From: Rhizobiales bacterium UBA3584
GTDB taxonomy: Bacteria; Pseudomonadota; Alphaproteobacteria; Rhizobiales; Devosiaceae
Assembly: GCA_002375765.1 (NCBI GenBank)
Contig: DFMV01000018.1
Coordinates: 1,248-65,247, forward strand
Length of the DNA stretch: 64,000 nt
Direction of reading: 5' to 3'
Shown: one piece after another, positions 36,777 to 45,659 of the stretch
Position numbering within the stretch: position 1 is the first letter of the stretch
How the letters are laid out: each line of letters starts with the position of its first letter
Position numbers and translations under genes: made by a program
The notes under the pieces: generated by a model
Database searches by the model: none
What the model saw: only the letters and a program-made list of their open reading frames with translations
Told to the model about the DNA's origin: nothing

Positions 36777-37004
36777 ATGCCAATAAAGGTGAATCTGGCC
36801 GTAATTCTTGCTCAGCGCGCTGTAAAATCGAAGGATCTTGCCGCACATGTTGGAATTACCGATGCCAATCTCTCACTGCTCAAGCAGGGAAAAGTCAAAG
36901 GTGTGCGTTTTGAGACGTTGGCCGCAATCTGCGCCTATCTCGATTGTCAGCCCGGCGACATCCTTGAATATACAGCAGAAATCGAAGCGCCCACCCCCGA
37001 CTAA
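36777..37004 (+). CDS. XRE family helix-turn-helix regulator (YozG-like)
   Basis: The 75-residue single-domain Cro/CI-type protein reads VNLAVILAQRAVKSKDLAAHVGITDANLSLLKQGKVKGVRFETLAAICAYLDCQPGDILEY. This is the family that accompanies DUF2975. It begins 9 bases after that gene and is co-transcribed. The AT-rich palindrome at 36147-36172 is a candidate target. Confidence 0.92.
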   Translation: MPIKVNLAVILAQRAVKSKDLAAHVGITDANLSLLKQGKVKGVRFETLAAICAYLDCQPGDILEYTAEIEAPTPD

Positions 37005-37098
37005 ACCCGCCGTGGACGCCCACTGGCCCCTACCGGTCTGACCCGGTCACGGCCAGTGGACAGGCCAAAATGGCAGGAGGTCGGGAGGTGGCCGCCTT

Positions 37099-38745
37099 TC
37101 AGTTCCGGGAGGTCAGTTTTCCGCTCAGTGCCTTTTCGATCAGCTTGCGGGTGTTCTCGATGCCGTAAAGGGCGGCGAACGAGCCGAAGCGGGGGCCGCG
37201 TTCCTGGCCGATCAGGACCTGATAGAGCATCTGGAAAAAGGCGCCCGACACGCCCGGGCCGCCATTGGGGCCGAGGCGCTTGTGGTCCTGATAGCGTTCG
37301 ATCTCGCGCGCCACGTCGAGGGCCGCGTTCTGGATCGCCTCACCGCCCGCATCGGCCGGGAGCTTCGCAAGAGTCTCGGAGAGCTCTTCGAGCGCCTTGC
37401 GCTCGACGTCGTCGGGTGCGCGATAGGACTTTTCAACGAAGTCCTCGAAATAGCGCATCGCATAACCGACCAGCGCATCGAGATGGGGGTGGGTCTGGGG
37501 TGTCACGCCGGGGGCGTAGGCTGAAATGTAACCCCACATCACTTCCCGGCTCTCGGGGTTGGACGCTGTGGCGAGATTGAGCAGCAGGGCAAAGCTCACC
37601 GGCATGTCGTATGCAGGGGGCATGGCCGAGTGGATATGGAAGGCCGGGTTTTCGAGAAGCTGGCCCGCATCCTCGCCCTGGGCTTTGGCGGCGAAGGTGA
37701 AATATTCGTCCACCGCCTTGGGGATGACATCGAAATAGAGCCGCTTGGCCGTCCTGGGCTTTTGGAACATGAACAGCGAGAGGCTTTCCGAGGACGCGTA
37801 GGTCAACCACTCGTCGATGGTGATGCCGTTGCCCTTGGACTTGGAAATCTTCTGGCCCTGGTCATCGAGGAACAGTTCATAGACGTAATGTTCGGGCGGG
37901 GTGCCGCCGAGGATCGAACAGATCCTGTCATAGATCACCTGGTTGGTCTGATGATCCTTGCCGAACATTTCGAAATCGACCCCGAGCGCTGCCCAGCGCA
38001 TGCCGAAATCGGGCTTCCATTGCAGCTTTACATTGCCGCCGGTCACCGGAACGGTCACATCGCGCCCGTCCTCGTCGGTGAAGGTCACGGTGCCGTCCTT
38101 GGCGTTGACCTCCTTCATGGGCACGTAAAGCACGCGCCCCGAGATCGGCGAGATGGGCAGGATGGGGGAATAGGTAGCCTGACGTTCGGCGCCCAGCGTG
38201 GGGAGCATGACGCCCATGATGTCGCCATAGCGTTCGAGCGCGCGCAGCAGCATGGCGTCGAACTTGCCCGACTTGTAATAATCGGTGGCGCTTGCGAATT
38301 CGTAATCGAACCCGAAGGTATCGAGGAAGCGCCGCAGCATGGCGTTGTTGTGTTCGCCAAAGCTGGGAAACTCGTTGGTCCAGGGATCGGGCACTGCGGT
38401 CAGCGGCATCTGGAGATAGGGCTCCAGCGCCTCCCTGGAGGGCACGTTGTCGGGGATCTTGCGCATCCCGTCCATGTCGTCGGAAAAGCAGATCAGCCGT
38501 GTCTTGATCGCATCGCCGGTCAGAAGCCGGAACGCGGTGCGGACCATAGTGGTGCGCATCACCTCGCCGAACGTGCCGATATGGGGCTTGCCCGAGGGGC
38601 CGTAGCCGGTTTCGAAGATCACCTCGTCCTTGCCCAGCTTCTCGGCGCGCCGCACAACCTTTTTGGCTTCCTCGAACGGCCAGGCACGGGCGTTGGGGGC
38701 AGCGGCAATGGCTGAGGGATCGAGAGGGGGCAGGGTCTGGGACAA
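37099..38745 (-). CDS. lysS: lysyl-tRNA synthetase, class I
   Basis: LysRS charges tRNA-Lys. This is the class I, archaeal-type enzyme found in many Alphaproteobacteria in place of the class II form. The ATP-binding HIGH motif appears as [15 protein letters not shown] and the KMSKS motif as KISKSKGN. The TTG at 38745, eight bases after AAAGGA, is the best start and gives [22 protein letters not shown] (548 residues); the frame stays open to 38799. The C-terminal domain is complete. Confidence 0.95.
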   Translation of the reverse strand: MSQTLPPLDPSAIAAAPNARAWPFEEAKKVVRRAEKLGKDEVIFETGYGPSGKPHIGTFGEVMRTTMVRTAFRLLTGDAIKTRLICFSDDMDGMRKIPDNVPSREALEPYLQMPLTAVPDPWTNEFPSFGEHNNAMLRRFLDTFGFDYEFASATDYYKSGKFDAMLLRALERYGDIMGVMLPTLGAERQATYSPILPISPISGRVLYVPMKEVNAKDGTVTFTDEDGRDVTVPVTGGNVKLQWKPDFGMRWAALGVDFEMFGKDHQTNQVIYDRICSILGGTPPEHYVYELFLDDQGQKISKSKGNGITIDEWLTYASSESLSLFMFQKPRTAKRLYFDVIPKAVDEYFTFAAKAQGEDAGQLLENPAFHIHSAMPPAYDMPVSFALLLNLATASNPESREVMWGYISAYAPGVTPQTHPHLDALVGYAMRYFEDFVEKSYRAPDDVERKALEELSETLAKLPADAGGEAIQNAALDVAREIERYQDHKRLGPNGGPGVSGAFFQMLYQVLIGQERGPRFGSFAALYGIENTRKLIEKALSGKLTSRN

Positions 38746-38898
38746 TTTGGCCCATCCTTTAATCAAACCGGGAGAATTCAGGCCGCGGTGTTGCACCAAC
38801 CGGTCCCAAAGGTCAATGCTGATGATCGGCGGGCCTTGCGCCTTCGCGCCGCACTTTCTAGATTTGGGCGCGCCTCAACCCGACCCCCAGGTGATTTC

Positions 38899-39303
38899 AT
38901 GCAGCTTTCCGCAACCGACGCCCTTGTCCATGTCATGGTGATGGCCGCCGTGTCCGACAAGGATGTGACCGACAGCGAGATGGACCGGTTCGCTGCGCTT
39001 ATCAGCCGCTGGCCGGTGTTTGAGAGTTTCGATATCGAGCGCCTGCCCGAAGTTGCCTCCAGTTGCGTTGAGACCGTCAACAAGGCCGGGCTCGATGCGC
39101 TTCTCGACCAGATCGCACAGACCCTGGAACCCCGGCTGCAGGAAACCGCCTATGCCATTGCCGTGGAGATCGCGACTGTCGATCTCAAGCTCAATCAGGA
39201 AGAGTTGCGCATGCTTGAGATGATCCGCGATGCGTTCTCGATCGACCGGCTGACGACGGCGGCGATTGAGACCTCGGCACGGATCAGGCACCGGCGGCTT
39301 TAG
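38899..39303 (+). CDS. TerB-family (tellurite resistance-like) protein
   Basis: The 134-residue all-helical protein starts MQLSATDALVHVMVMAAVSDKDVTDSEMDRFAALI. The acidic VSDKDVTDSEM and VEIATVDLKLNQEE segments are the two TerB metal-binding-like signatures. The function of stand-alone TerB proteins is not established; resistance to tellurite should not be assumed. It diverges from lysS. Confidence 0.85.
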   Translation: MQLSATDALVHVMVMAAVSDKDVTDSEMDRFAALISRWPVFESFDIERLPEVASSCVETVNKAGLDALLDQIAQTLEPRLQETAYAIAVEIATVDLKLNQEELRMLEMIRDAFSIDRLTTAAIETSARIRHRRL

Positions 39304-39348
39304 GTCGACCCGGCAGCGCCGACGGCACCTGCTTTGGCGCTGAGTGTA

Positions 39349-39388
39349 CTGGATCCCGGATCAGGTCCGGGATGACAGGTGGTGGTTT
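39349..39388. repeat. dispersed palindromic repeat (type D), copy 1
   Basis: ATCCCGGA (39353-39360) pairs with TCCGGGAT (39366-39373), followed by GACAGGTGGTGG. Related elements occur at 49255-49292 and, inverted, at 49324-49366. Such CCCGGG-centred repeats ending in GATGACA are widespread in Hyphomicrobiales intergenic DNA. Confidence 0.7.
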
Positions 39389-39451
39389 CGGCAAAGCCCA
39401 TCCTCGATCGGGCCGGGGACATAGTTTTGGCCGAAGCGCTCCAATTGAGCG

Positions 39452-40273
39452 TCAGTAAAAGCTGACCGGGAACCAGCGCAGGTAGATCTCGTCGATCCGG
39501 CCTTCGCGCTGCAGGCGGGTCAGGGCCCAGTTGATGGCGACCCGGACATTGTCGAGGCCGGCCGGAACGGCCACTGCAAGCCCGGCCCCGAACAGGTCGG
39601 GGCGAAAATAGGCCTCCCCTGCAAAGCCGCAGCAATCGGGGTTTTCATTGAGCCAGAACGAGGCGCGGGCGGCGTCACCGAAAAAGGCATCGGCCTCGCC
39701 GGCGGCCACCGCGTCGAGCGCTTCAAATTCGCTGCCATAGAAGACGATCTCGGCACGGCCGAGCGTGCGTTGGGCCAGTTCGGCATGAGCCGAACCCTCG
39801 CGGACCGCAACCGTGCCCGTCAATGAGAGCGGATCGAAACCGGGGGCAACGGGCTTTTGCGTTACGAACCTTGCAGGCAATTGCAGATAGATGCGGGAAA
39901 AATCGAACCGCTCGGCGGCGCTGCCATCTATATCGAGTCCGGCGATCAGCGCATCGCCCTGATTGTCGGCCAGCGCATCCTGTACCCGGTTCCAGGGCCA
40001 GGCCTGGATGGTGCAGCGCGCTTCAAGTCGGGCGCAAATGGCATCGGCCAGATCGACGTTGAAGCCGGCCAGCCGCCCAGCGGCATCGGCGTAATTGAAA
40101 GGTGGGAAATCGGGGGTTGTCAGAAACCGCAGGGCGGGCACGGCAATGGGATCGATCATGTCATCGCGTGCGCCCGGATCGACATGGACCGGCAGGTTCT
40201 GGGCGACCGCACAACCGGCACCACCGAAAAGAATGCAAGCGGCAAAAAGGACTGCCCGAAATGCTGGCATCAT
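39452..40273 (-). CDS. amino-acid ABC transporter type substrate-binding protein
   Basis: The 273-residue periplasmic protein (signal peptide AVLFAACILFGGAGCAVAQ) belongs to solute-binding family 3. It opens with LRFLTTPDFPPFNYADAAGRLAGFNVDLADAICARL, and the second lobe includes GTVAVREGSAHAELAQRTL and AVNWALTRLQREGRIDEIYLRWF-like sequence. The ligand is probably a polar amino acid or similar small molecule. No permease or ATPase gene adjoins it, so it may be an orphan or a domain used in sensing. Confidence 0.9.
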   Translation of the reverse strand: MMPAFRAVLFAACILFGGAGCAVAQNLPVHVDPGARDDMIDPIAVPALRFLTTPDFPPFNYADAAGRLAGFNVDLADAICARLEARCTIQAWPWNRVQDALADNQGDALIAGLDIDGSAAERFDFSRIYLQLPARFVTQKPVAPGFDPLSLTGTVAVREGSAHAELAQRTLGRAEIVFYGSEFEALDAVAAGEADAFFGDAARASFWLNENPDCCGFAGEAYFRPDLFGAGLAVAVPAGLDNVRVAINWALTRLQREGRIDEIYLRWFPVSFY

Positions 40274-40361
40274 GACGTCTCAAGGCCCTGAACAAATTTG
40301 ATCCTCGTTATGGCCGATTGCCAAAACAATTGGTAGGGTCGCGGGGACGATTTGGGGGCAT

Positions 40362-42242
40362 ATGAGCGTCGTGCGGCCGTTTGACGATGTCGAACTCGCT
40401 GAGGCATTGGCCGCGCAACCGGGCTGGTCCCGGCATGTGGCCGAAGCCGCGCTTGATCGTGCCCGGCGCATCGATGCCGATCCACTCGACGTTCTGGCTG
40501 CCATGGACGGGGCCGATCGCGAGGGACCTTATCGACGGGCTGCCGCCTTTCTCGGTGTTCAGTACCGGAACGACATCACCCGGTTTCTTTTGCCTTTGAA
40601 CGGAGATTTCGACGTCGACCGTTTCGCCGGTCTGCGCTCGATCCGAGGGCAGATCGAAGGCAAGGAAACCCTGTTCCTTTCTCCGGGCTTTGCCCATTTG
40701 CGCGGACTGGCGGCGCGCGTCGGAGAGGATGGGGGCCTGCGGGCGAGGCTGTGCATCGTCTCGCCAGCCACGCTCGAGGGCGCGATTGCTCAAACCAATC
40801 CCGAGCCGCTGGCAACCAACGCCCTGCAACGGCTGGCGCGCCGATTTCCACTCGCAAGCGCTCATCTCGACCTTCCGATGGGGGCGAGGGTTGGCTTTGT
40901 CCTGGCCATGACGGCGCTGACCGGGCTTGCGGTCGCGCCGGTCTTCATCACCAATCTGGCCCCTGTGCTTGCCCTGTTGGCACTGGTCCTGGCCCTGCCC
41001 TCGGGATTTCGATTGTGGGCCGCCTTCACCTTCGAGCGCAACGAGGCCCTAAGGCCCGGAAAGCTGCTCGATGACCGCCAATTGCCGGTCTATACGGTGC
41101 TCGTTCCCATGCGTGACGAAGCGCATATGGTACCCCAGATCTCACGCGCTCTTAAGGCACTCGATTATCCCGCCGAAAAGCTCGACATCAAGTTCGTTGT
41201 CGAAAGCGCCAGCCCCGAGACCGTAACAGCCGCCCGCGCACAATTGGGAGACCGGCGCTTTTCACTGATCGTGGTGCCGCGATGCCGGCCCTATACCAAA
41301 CCCAAGGCGCTCAATTACGCTCTGCCCCTGGCGCGTGGTTCCCATGTGGTGGTCTTTGATGCTGAAGACCTGCCCGATCCGGGGCAATTGCGGGCCGCTG
41401 CCAGCCTTTTTGCAGAGGACGCAACGCTCGAATGCCTGCAGGGTGAACTTGTCATCGCCAACGCGCCGCGAAGCTGGGTCGCGCGCATGTTTGCCGCAGA
41501 ATATGCCGGCCATTTCGGTGTTTTACTGCCGGCCATCGGACGCGCCGGCTTTCCGGTGCCGCTGGGCGGCACCTCAAATCATTTCCGTACTGAAACGCTC
41601 AAAGGCATCGGCGCGTGGGATGCGTTCAACGTGACCGAGGACGCCGATCTGGGCATCCGCATGGCGCGACTGGGCCTGCGCGTCGAAAGCCTGGCAACCG
41701 TGACCCTGGAGGAGGCGCCCGAGAGCATGGGTGCGTGGGTCCGCCAACGTTCGCGCTGGATAAAGGGATGGATGCAGACCCTTCTTGTCCATTCGGCCCG
41801 GCCGGCAAAGCTGCTGGCCGATCTGGGGTGGTCCAGTCTGATCGCCTTTTACATTTTCGTGGGCGGCATGGTGCTTTCCCTTTCGGTGCATGGCCTGTTT
41901 CTGGTGACCACCATAGCCAGATTGCTCTACGACCTGATTGTTGGGGGAGCGGCTGACCTCTGGACCGTGGCGGGGCTGGGTACACTGCTTTTCGGCTATG
42001 CGGGCGCGGTCGTCATCAGCATCATCGGGCTCGATCGCATCGGGCGCAAGGATATAGCGCCATGGCTGTTTGCCCTGCCGGCCTATTGGCTGATGGCGTG
42101 GTGCGCGGTGGTGCTGGCGGGGTTCGAACTGGTTTTCAAGCCCTATCACTGGTCCAAAACCAGCCATAGGGGTCTGGGCAGTTCCAGCCTAACTCCAACC
42201 CCTCATCGTGCCGAAGTGCCGCATACGCAAACCACCCAATAG
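40362..42242 (+). CDS. membrane glycosyltransferase family 2 with N-terminal MshEN/T2SSE-like domain
   Basis: The 626-residue protein has an N-terminal region of about 140 residues (YRRAAAFLGVQY, FLLPLNGDFDV) that resembles the GspE/MshE N-terminal domain, which in some relatives binds cyclic di-GMP. Two membrane helices follow (about 170-225). The GT2 catalytic domain (about 240-470) carries VFDAEDLPDPGQL, TEDADLGIRMARLGL and the QRSRWIKG motif, and C-terminal membrane helices (about 490-590) close it. This is the topology of processive polysaccharide synthases such as cellulose or curdlan synthases. The product is unknown. Downstream small membrane proteins and a CelD-like acyltransferase suggest an exopolysaccharide group. 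Confidence 0.88.
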   Translation: MSVVRPFDDVELAEALAAQPGWSRHVAEAALDRARRIDADPLDVLAAMDGADREGPYRRAAAFLGVQYRNDITRFLLPLNGDFDVDRFAGLRSIRGQIEGKETLFLSPGFAHLRGLAARVGEDGGLRARLCIVSPATLEGAIAQTNPEPLATNALQRLARRFPLASAHLDLPMGARVGFVLAMTALTGLAVAPVFITNLAPVLALLALVLALPSGFRLWAAFTFERNEALRPGKLLDDRQLPVYTVLVPMRDEAHMVPQISRALKALDYPAEKLDIKFVVESASPETVTAARAQLGDRRFSLIVVPRCRPYTKPKALNYALPLARGSHVVVFDAEDLPDPGQLRAAASLFAEDATLECLQGELVIANAPRSWVARMFAAEYAGHFGVLLPAIGRAGFPVPLGGTSNHFRTETLKGIGAWDAFNVTEDADLGIRMARLGLRVESLATVTLEEAPESMGAWVRQRSRWIKGWMQTLLVHSARPAKLLADLGWSSLIAFYIFVGGMVLSLSVHGLFLVTTIARLLYDLIVGGAADLWTVAGLGTLLFGYAGAVVISIIGLDRIGRKDIAPWLFALPAYWLMAWCAVVLAGFELVFKPYHWSKTSHRGLGSSSLTPTPHRAEVPHTQTTQ

Positions 42243-42296
42243 CGGCGTATTGCCTGCACGCTCACAATTGGTGAGGTGTGCAGGGGAACGATCTGA

Positions 42297-42461
42297 TTGA
42301 ACGCTTACGAATCAAAAGCTTCCGATTCGACATCATCGAGCCAGTCTCTGAAGTTCAAAATACTGGCCGCTGCAGGTATTGTCGCGCTGGCCATTTCCCT
42401 TATCGCACCGATCATCAAAATTATCAGATGGCTCGTTGCGATGGCGGGACTCCAAATTTAG
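42297..42461 (+). CDS. possible 54-residue single-pass membrane protein
   Basis: A TTG start preceded by AGGGGAACGATCTGA opens an uninterrupted frame with a Ser-rich N-terminus (ASDSTSSSQSL). One strongly hydrophobic helix follows (KILAAAGIVALAISLIAPII) and then a basic-hydrophobic tail. It lies in the gap after the glycosyltransferase and is too short for usual gene finders. The amino-acid distribution looks like a real membrane protein, but a chance frame cannot be excluded. Confidence 0.45.
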   Translation: MNAYESKASDSTSSSQSLKFKILAAAGIVALAISLIAPIIKIIRWLVAMAGLQI

Positions 42462-42615
42462 CTCGATACGGTGTTGATAATGGCCACTTTATTTGAGATT
42501 CCTCAAAGGCCGAGATCGCTGCCGGTAATATGTAGATACTCAAACTTGAGCTTAATTTGAGTTGATTGCGGCGGCGACTTCAACCAGCGTGAGCTATTGC
42601 AGGCCGGAGATAATG

Positions 42616-42936
42616 ATGCAGATCGGATATTCGTTTTCCCTCGGAAATGAGCCGGAAAACCACGAGCGCCAGATAAGTATATCGGGCTATCGCCCATGGC
42701 TCGTTATTGTATCCGTCGGTTTTTTGCTCACCATTGCACTGCCGGTCGCAATTTTCTTTTTTCTGGTTCCCGTGCCCATATTGGTGGCGTCGGCACTTTA
42801 TCTTGTCGGACTTCTGACAACCATATTGGTGACCAGCGGCGCCGAGAGAACGCTCGCCTTATGGGCCGTCCGCATCCTGCTGCCCCTGCCCGTCGCCGGG
42901 CTGGTCTGGTGGGGGCTGGCCGCCATGGGGCTTTGA
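42616..42936 (+). CDS. hypothetical membrane protein
   Basis: The protein is about 106 residues from the paired ATGs at 42613/42616 (MQIGYSFSLGNEPENHERQI), with GGAG a few bases upstream; the frame stays open to 42562. Three hydrophobic segments are visible: PWLVIVSVGFLLTIALPVAIF, PVPILVASALYLVGLLTTILV and WAVRILLPLPVAGLVWWGLAA. No family is recognised. It converges on the CelD-like gene with 11 bases between. Confidence 0.65.
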   Translation: MQIGYSFSLGNEPENHERQISISGYRPWLVIVSVGFLLTIALPVAIFFFLVPVPILVASALYLVGLLTTILVTSGAERTLALWAVRILLPLPVAGLVWWGLAAMGL

Positions 42937-42947
42937 GCCGCGCTTAA

Positions 42948-44141
42948 TTAATGATCCCGGTTTTGTCCCGATAGCGTACGCCGCAACCCCACCACGCTCG
43001 ATTGAGCGATGCGCGCCAGCTTCCAAAGCGTCGGGGTTTGCTTGATCCTGCGTTTTGCCGCGCGCGCACCCCGCAGCAGCGGAGCGGCGATTTGGCCAAG
43101 CGTGGAGACCGGAAGCACGATATCGAAGACGGGCTGGCGATTTGTCCAGTCGGTCTTGTAGTCGAAATCGCCCAGGCCCATGTCGAGGCTCGTGACGCCG
43201 TCGGTCCGCAACTGATCAACAAGAAGCGATAGCGTCACGCCCATCAGTGAATATCGCGATGCCTCGCCGTAATCGGTCGAGTTGATGTATTGCGAATAAT
43301 GGTTGGGACCGTAGGTGCCGATGCTGGTGGCAACAATGGTTTGGCCGGCATAGAGCGCGTGCAGGCTTATGGCCGGGCGATTCTCGCTCAGCCCTTCGAG
43401 CGCCAACCGGCGAAAGAACTGTCTGAAGGCGGGGCGCTGGAAAATGTTTTCCACACCCATCTGCACGAACCGGCGGCCGCGCTGGTCGAGGAAGACTTCG
43501 AGTATCGTTTCGACCTCGGCCGGGGTTTTGGCGCGGTGAAGGATCACGGCACCAAACCCTTCGTCGAGCCGGCGCTGGGAGCGGCGGATATTGGTGCGGC
43601 GCTTGTGGGGCAAGGATTGCTCGATAAAGGGCGCTTCGCCCGGCTCGAGGGTGTTGACGTAGAAATTGTCGGGCGCCGGATTGCCACCGAGCGCCGCCAG
43701 GGGATTGGGATGATTCCCGATCTCGGCGGCTACGCAGTGGAAATTGACGATGTCGGCCGGGAGGTTGGCCAGTGCGTCGCGCAGCGCATTTGCCGTGAGC
43801 AGATGCGCGTAATGCGGATCGAAGACCGGCGCGTCGCCGTTGGAAATGGGCATGCCGATGATGCGGGCGACGCGCAGGCCGAATTTGCGGACTATCTCGA
43901 AGGGGATCAGCGCAATGGGGCGATCGTGATCGAGGATGGTCACTATGGCGATATGGGGGTCCGGGGAAAAGCCGGCGTCGATATAGGCGGTGATCCAGTC
44001 GAGGCGCTGATAGGGGGTGTAAACCCCGATCTCCTGAAGGCGGAGCCAGGCCGGTGCAGCGCTTGCGATGGAATCATGGACGAGCGTGCGCAATGGCTGG
44101 GCCGTTGTCGTCGGATCGCCGATATGAGTTGCCGCTGTCAT
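42948..44141 (-). CDS. GNAT family (BioF2/CelD-like) acyltransferase
   Basis: The 397-residue protein has two GNAT-like halves. The second (about 165-330) contains HKRRTNIRRSQRRLDEGFG and VEVFLDQRGRRF-like segments, then ISLHALYAGQTIVATSIGTYG, as in the PF13480-type 'GNAT_6' proteins. CelD and relatives take part in cellulose or exopolysaccharide synthesis. The neighbouring glycosyltransferase makes a similar role plausible, though it is transcribed in the opposite direction. Confidence 0.85.
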   Translation of the reverse strand: MTAATHIGDPTTTAQPLRTLVHDSIASAAPAWLRLQEIGVYTPYQRLDWITAYIDAGFSPDPHIAIVTILDHDRPIALIPFEIVRKFGLRVARIIGMPISNGDAPVFDPHYAHLLTANALRDALANLPADIVNFHCVAAEIGNHPNPLAALGGNPAPDNFYVNTLEPGEAPFIEQSLPHKRRTNIRRSQRRLDEGFGAVILHRAKTPAEVETILEVFLDQRGRRFVQMGVENIFQRPAFRQFFRRLALEGLSENRPAISLHALYAGQTIVATSIGTYGPNHYSQYINSTDYGEASRYSLMGVTLSLLVDQLRTDGVTSLDMGLGDFDYKTDWTNRQPVFDIVLPVSTLGQIAAPLLRGARAAKRRIKQTPTLWKLARIAQSSVVGLRRTLSGQNRDH

Positions 44142-44360
44142 CGATAAGGGCCGTCCGTTGCCTAGGGTGCGCGCGTTTCTGGCGTCGCGACCTTGGTCCC
44201 AAAATGTTGGGAAAACCTTATTTGGACGGCGTGTTTGCCGGCTCGGGGCCGGGAAAGCTGCGAAATGGTAAAGAGGCGCTTACGGGAAAGCGAAAATGGC
44301 CCGGACATCGGCCCGGGCCCATTAAAGGTCGTTCCGGCCCGACCGAGTCGGTCCGGCGTT

Positions 44361-44424
44361 CCAAATCCTTATGTGGTCGCGCGGTCGAACCGAAAAAGTC
44401 TGCAACTTTTTCTGACCGCACTCC
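44361..44424 (+). repeat. structured repeat (type R), copy 3
   Basis: The core CCAAATCCTTATGTGGTCGC aligns with the copies at 46815 and 49100. An inner hairpin AAAAAGT-CTGCA-ACTTTTT (44393-44411) is enclosed by an outer pair GCGGTC/GACCGC (44381-44386 with 44414-44419). It lies just after the stop of the minus-strand FKBP gene and may act as its 3' hairpin. Confidence 0.6.
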
Positions 44425-44429
44425 GACGG

Positions 44430-44858
44430 TCAGAGAACTTCGACCAGTTCGACGTCGAAGATAAGGTCCTTGCCCGCCAGCGGGTGATTGGCGTCGACGG
44501 TGATTTCCTCTTCGGAGGTATCGATCACGGTCAGGACCATGGTCTGTCCGTCGCCGCCGGTGGCCTGAAGACGGGCGCCGACCGAGGTGTCGACTCCCTC
44601 GGGAATCTGGGTCCGGGGCACGCTTTGCACACCTTCGGGACGATGGGCCCCATAGGCGGCGTCGGCAGGAATGGTCACTGTCTCTTTAGCGCCCACGCTC
44701 ATGCCCTGAACCTGTTCCTCAAGGCCCTTGATGATCTGGCCGGAGCCAAGCTGGAATTCGAGGGGATCACGGCCATCGGAAGAATCGAACTGGGTGCCGT
44801 CGGTGAGCCGTCCGGTGTAGTGGATGCGCACAGTATCCCCTTGTTTTGCCTGGGTCAT
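44430..44858 (-). CDS. FKBP-type peptidyl-prolyl isomerase (SlyD-like)
   Basis: The 142-residue protein has the FKBP half-domain start (GDTVRIHYTGRLTDGTQFDSSDGRDPLEFQLGSGQIIKGLEEQV), an inserted chaperone-like segment of about 55 residues (AAYGAHRPEGVQSVPRTQIPEGV), and returns to the FKBP fold with ITVDANHPLAGKDLIFDVELVEV. This is the SlyD layout, but it lacks the His-rich metal-binding tail. It assists folding of proline-containing proteins in the cytoplasm. Confidence 0.95.
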   Translation of the reverse strand: MTQAKQGDTVRIHYTGRLTDGTQFDSSDGRDPLEFQLGSGQIIKGLEEQVQGMSVGAKETVTIPADAAYGAHRPEGVQSVPRTQIPEGVDTSVGARLQATGGDGQTMVLTVIDTSEEEITVDANHPLAGKDLIFDVELVEVL

Positions 44859-45027
44859 GCTGTGTCCTTTTCACTTGTGTTTGCTCAGGATCCGTCGCCG
44901 CGCGCTCTCAAGGCGGTCAAAAAGACAGATCCGGCGAAGGTCCGCCGGGGCTTGCCCCGCGAACCACGATCCCCAATGTAGGGATGGGGAGCGAGATGTA
45001 AACCGCAGACCCTGTTTTGCGCCCCGG

Positions 45028-45216
45028 CTAATATTTGGCCGTGGCGTCGGAAGCGGGAAAAGTTTCGTCAACGGCCTCATCGACATCGTCCCAGCCCGAC
45101 CTGTCATCGCGGGTGGATTCCGCGCCCGCATCGCGCACCTGCTGATCAGCCTGTCTGGGCCCGGGAACCTTGCGTTCCTTGAAGGCCGGGGCCCCATGGT
45201 CGGTCTTTTCCTTCAT
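45028..45216 (-). CDS. small acidic hypothetical protein
   Basis: The 62-residue protein starts after GGAG (spacing 8). It ends WDDVDEAVDETFPASDATAKY; the DETFPASD tail is a recurring motif of short uncharacterised proteins in Hyphomicrobiales. It is hydrophilic and probably disordered. Confidence 0.65.
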   Translation of the reverse strand: MKEKTDHGAPAFKERKVPGPRQADQQVRDAGAESTRDDRSGWDDVDEAVDETFPASDATAKY

Positions 45217-45349
45217 CGTCGTGCTCCGTTTTGTCCTTCTGGTGCCCCGCTCTCACAGAAAATAACTGATGACGAGCGGGAGAGTTGCAGGGAACCGGCG
45301 ACGAACAGCGCGCTTGGGAAAGGCAAGGACGCTTGGAAAGGACGAAACG

Positions 45350-45652
45350 ATGGCCAGCAAAACCCCTCCACAGACGACAGACGCGCTGCGTGATGCCATA
45401 GATTCGGGCAAAACCGGCGAAAAGACCGAATGGCCGGACCCCGCCGCCGCGCCATTGGGAACCGATGCCGAAGCGGCCGGAGAGCCGCCAGATGCTCAGG
45501 ATGTGGCCGCGGGCACGCCGCCGCACCCCATTCCCACAAGACTGGAGCGGTTTCCCACATCGGCATTGATCTATGTTGGCCTTGCCACAGTGCTGCTGCT
45601 TATCGGCCTTGGGATCGGCATGTGGGCCATGGGTCAGGGTGGCGGGCTCTGA
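45350..45652 (+). CDS. small single-pass membrane protein
   Basis: The 100-residue product starts MASKTPPQTTDALRDAIDSG after AAAGGA (spacing 7), deciding against the longer frame to 45269. A long acidic, Pro/Ala-rich N-terminus is followed by one membrane helix (ALIYVGLATVLLLIGLGIGMWAMG). Function is unknown. It diverges from the small acidic protein gene and converges on the CoA-transferase. Confidence 0.65.
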   Translation: MASKTPPQTTDALRDAIDSGKTGEKTEWPDPAAAPLGTDAEAAGEPPDAQDVAAGTPPHPIPTRLERFPTSALIYVGLATVLLLIGLGIGMWAMGQGGGL

Positions 45653-45659
45653 TCCCCGA

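Noticed and set aside
38899-39303. Tellurite resistance operon
   Set aside because: Only a stand-alone TerB-like protein is present. No TerC, TerD or TerA partners lie nearby, so the resistance label is not supported.
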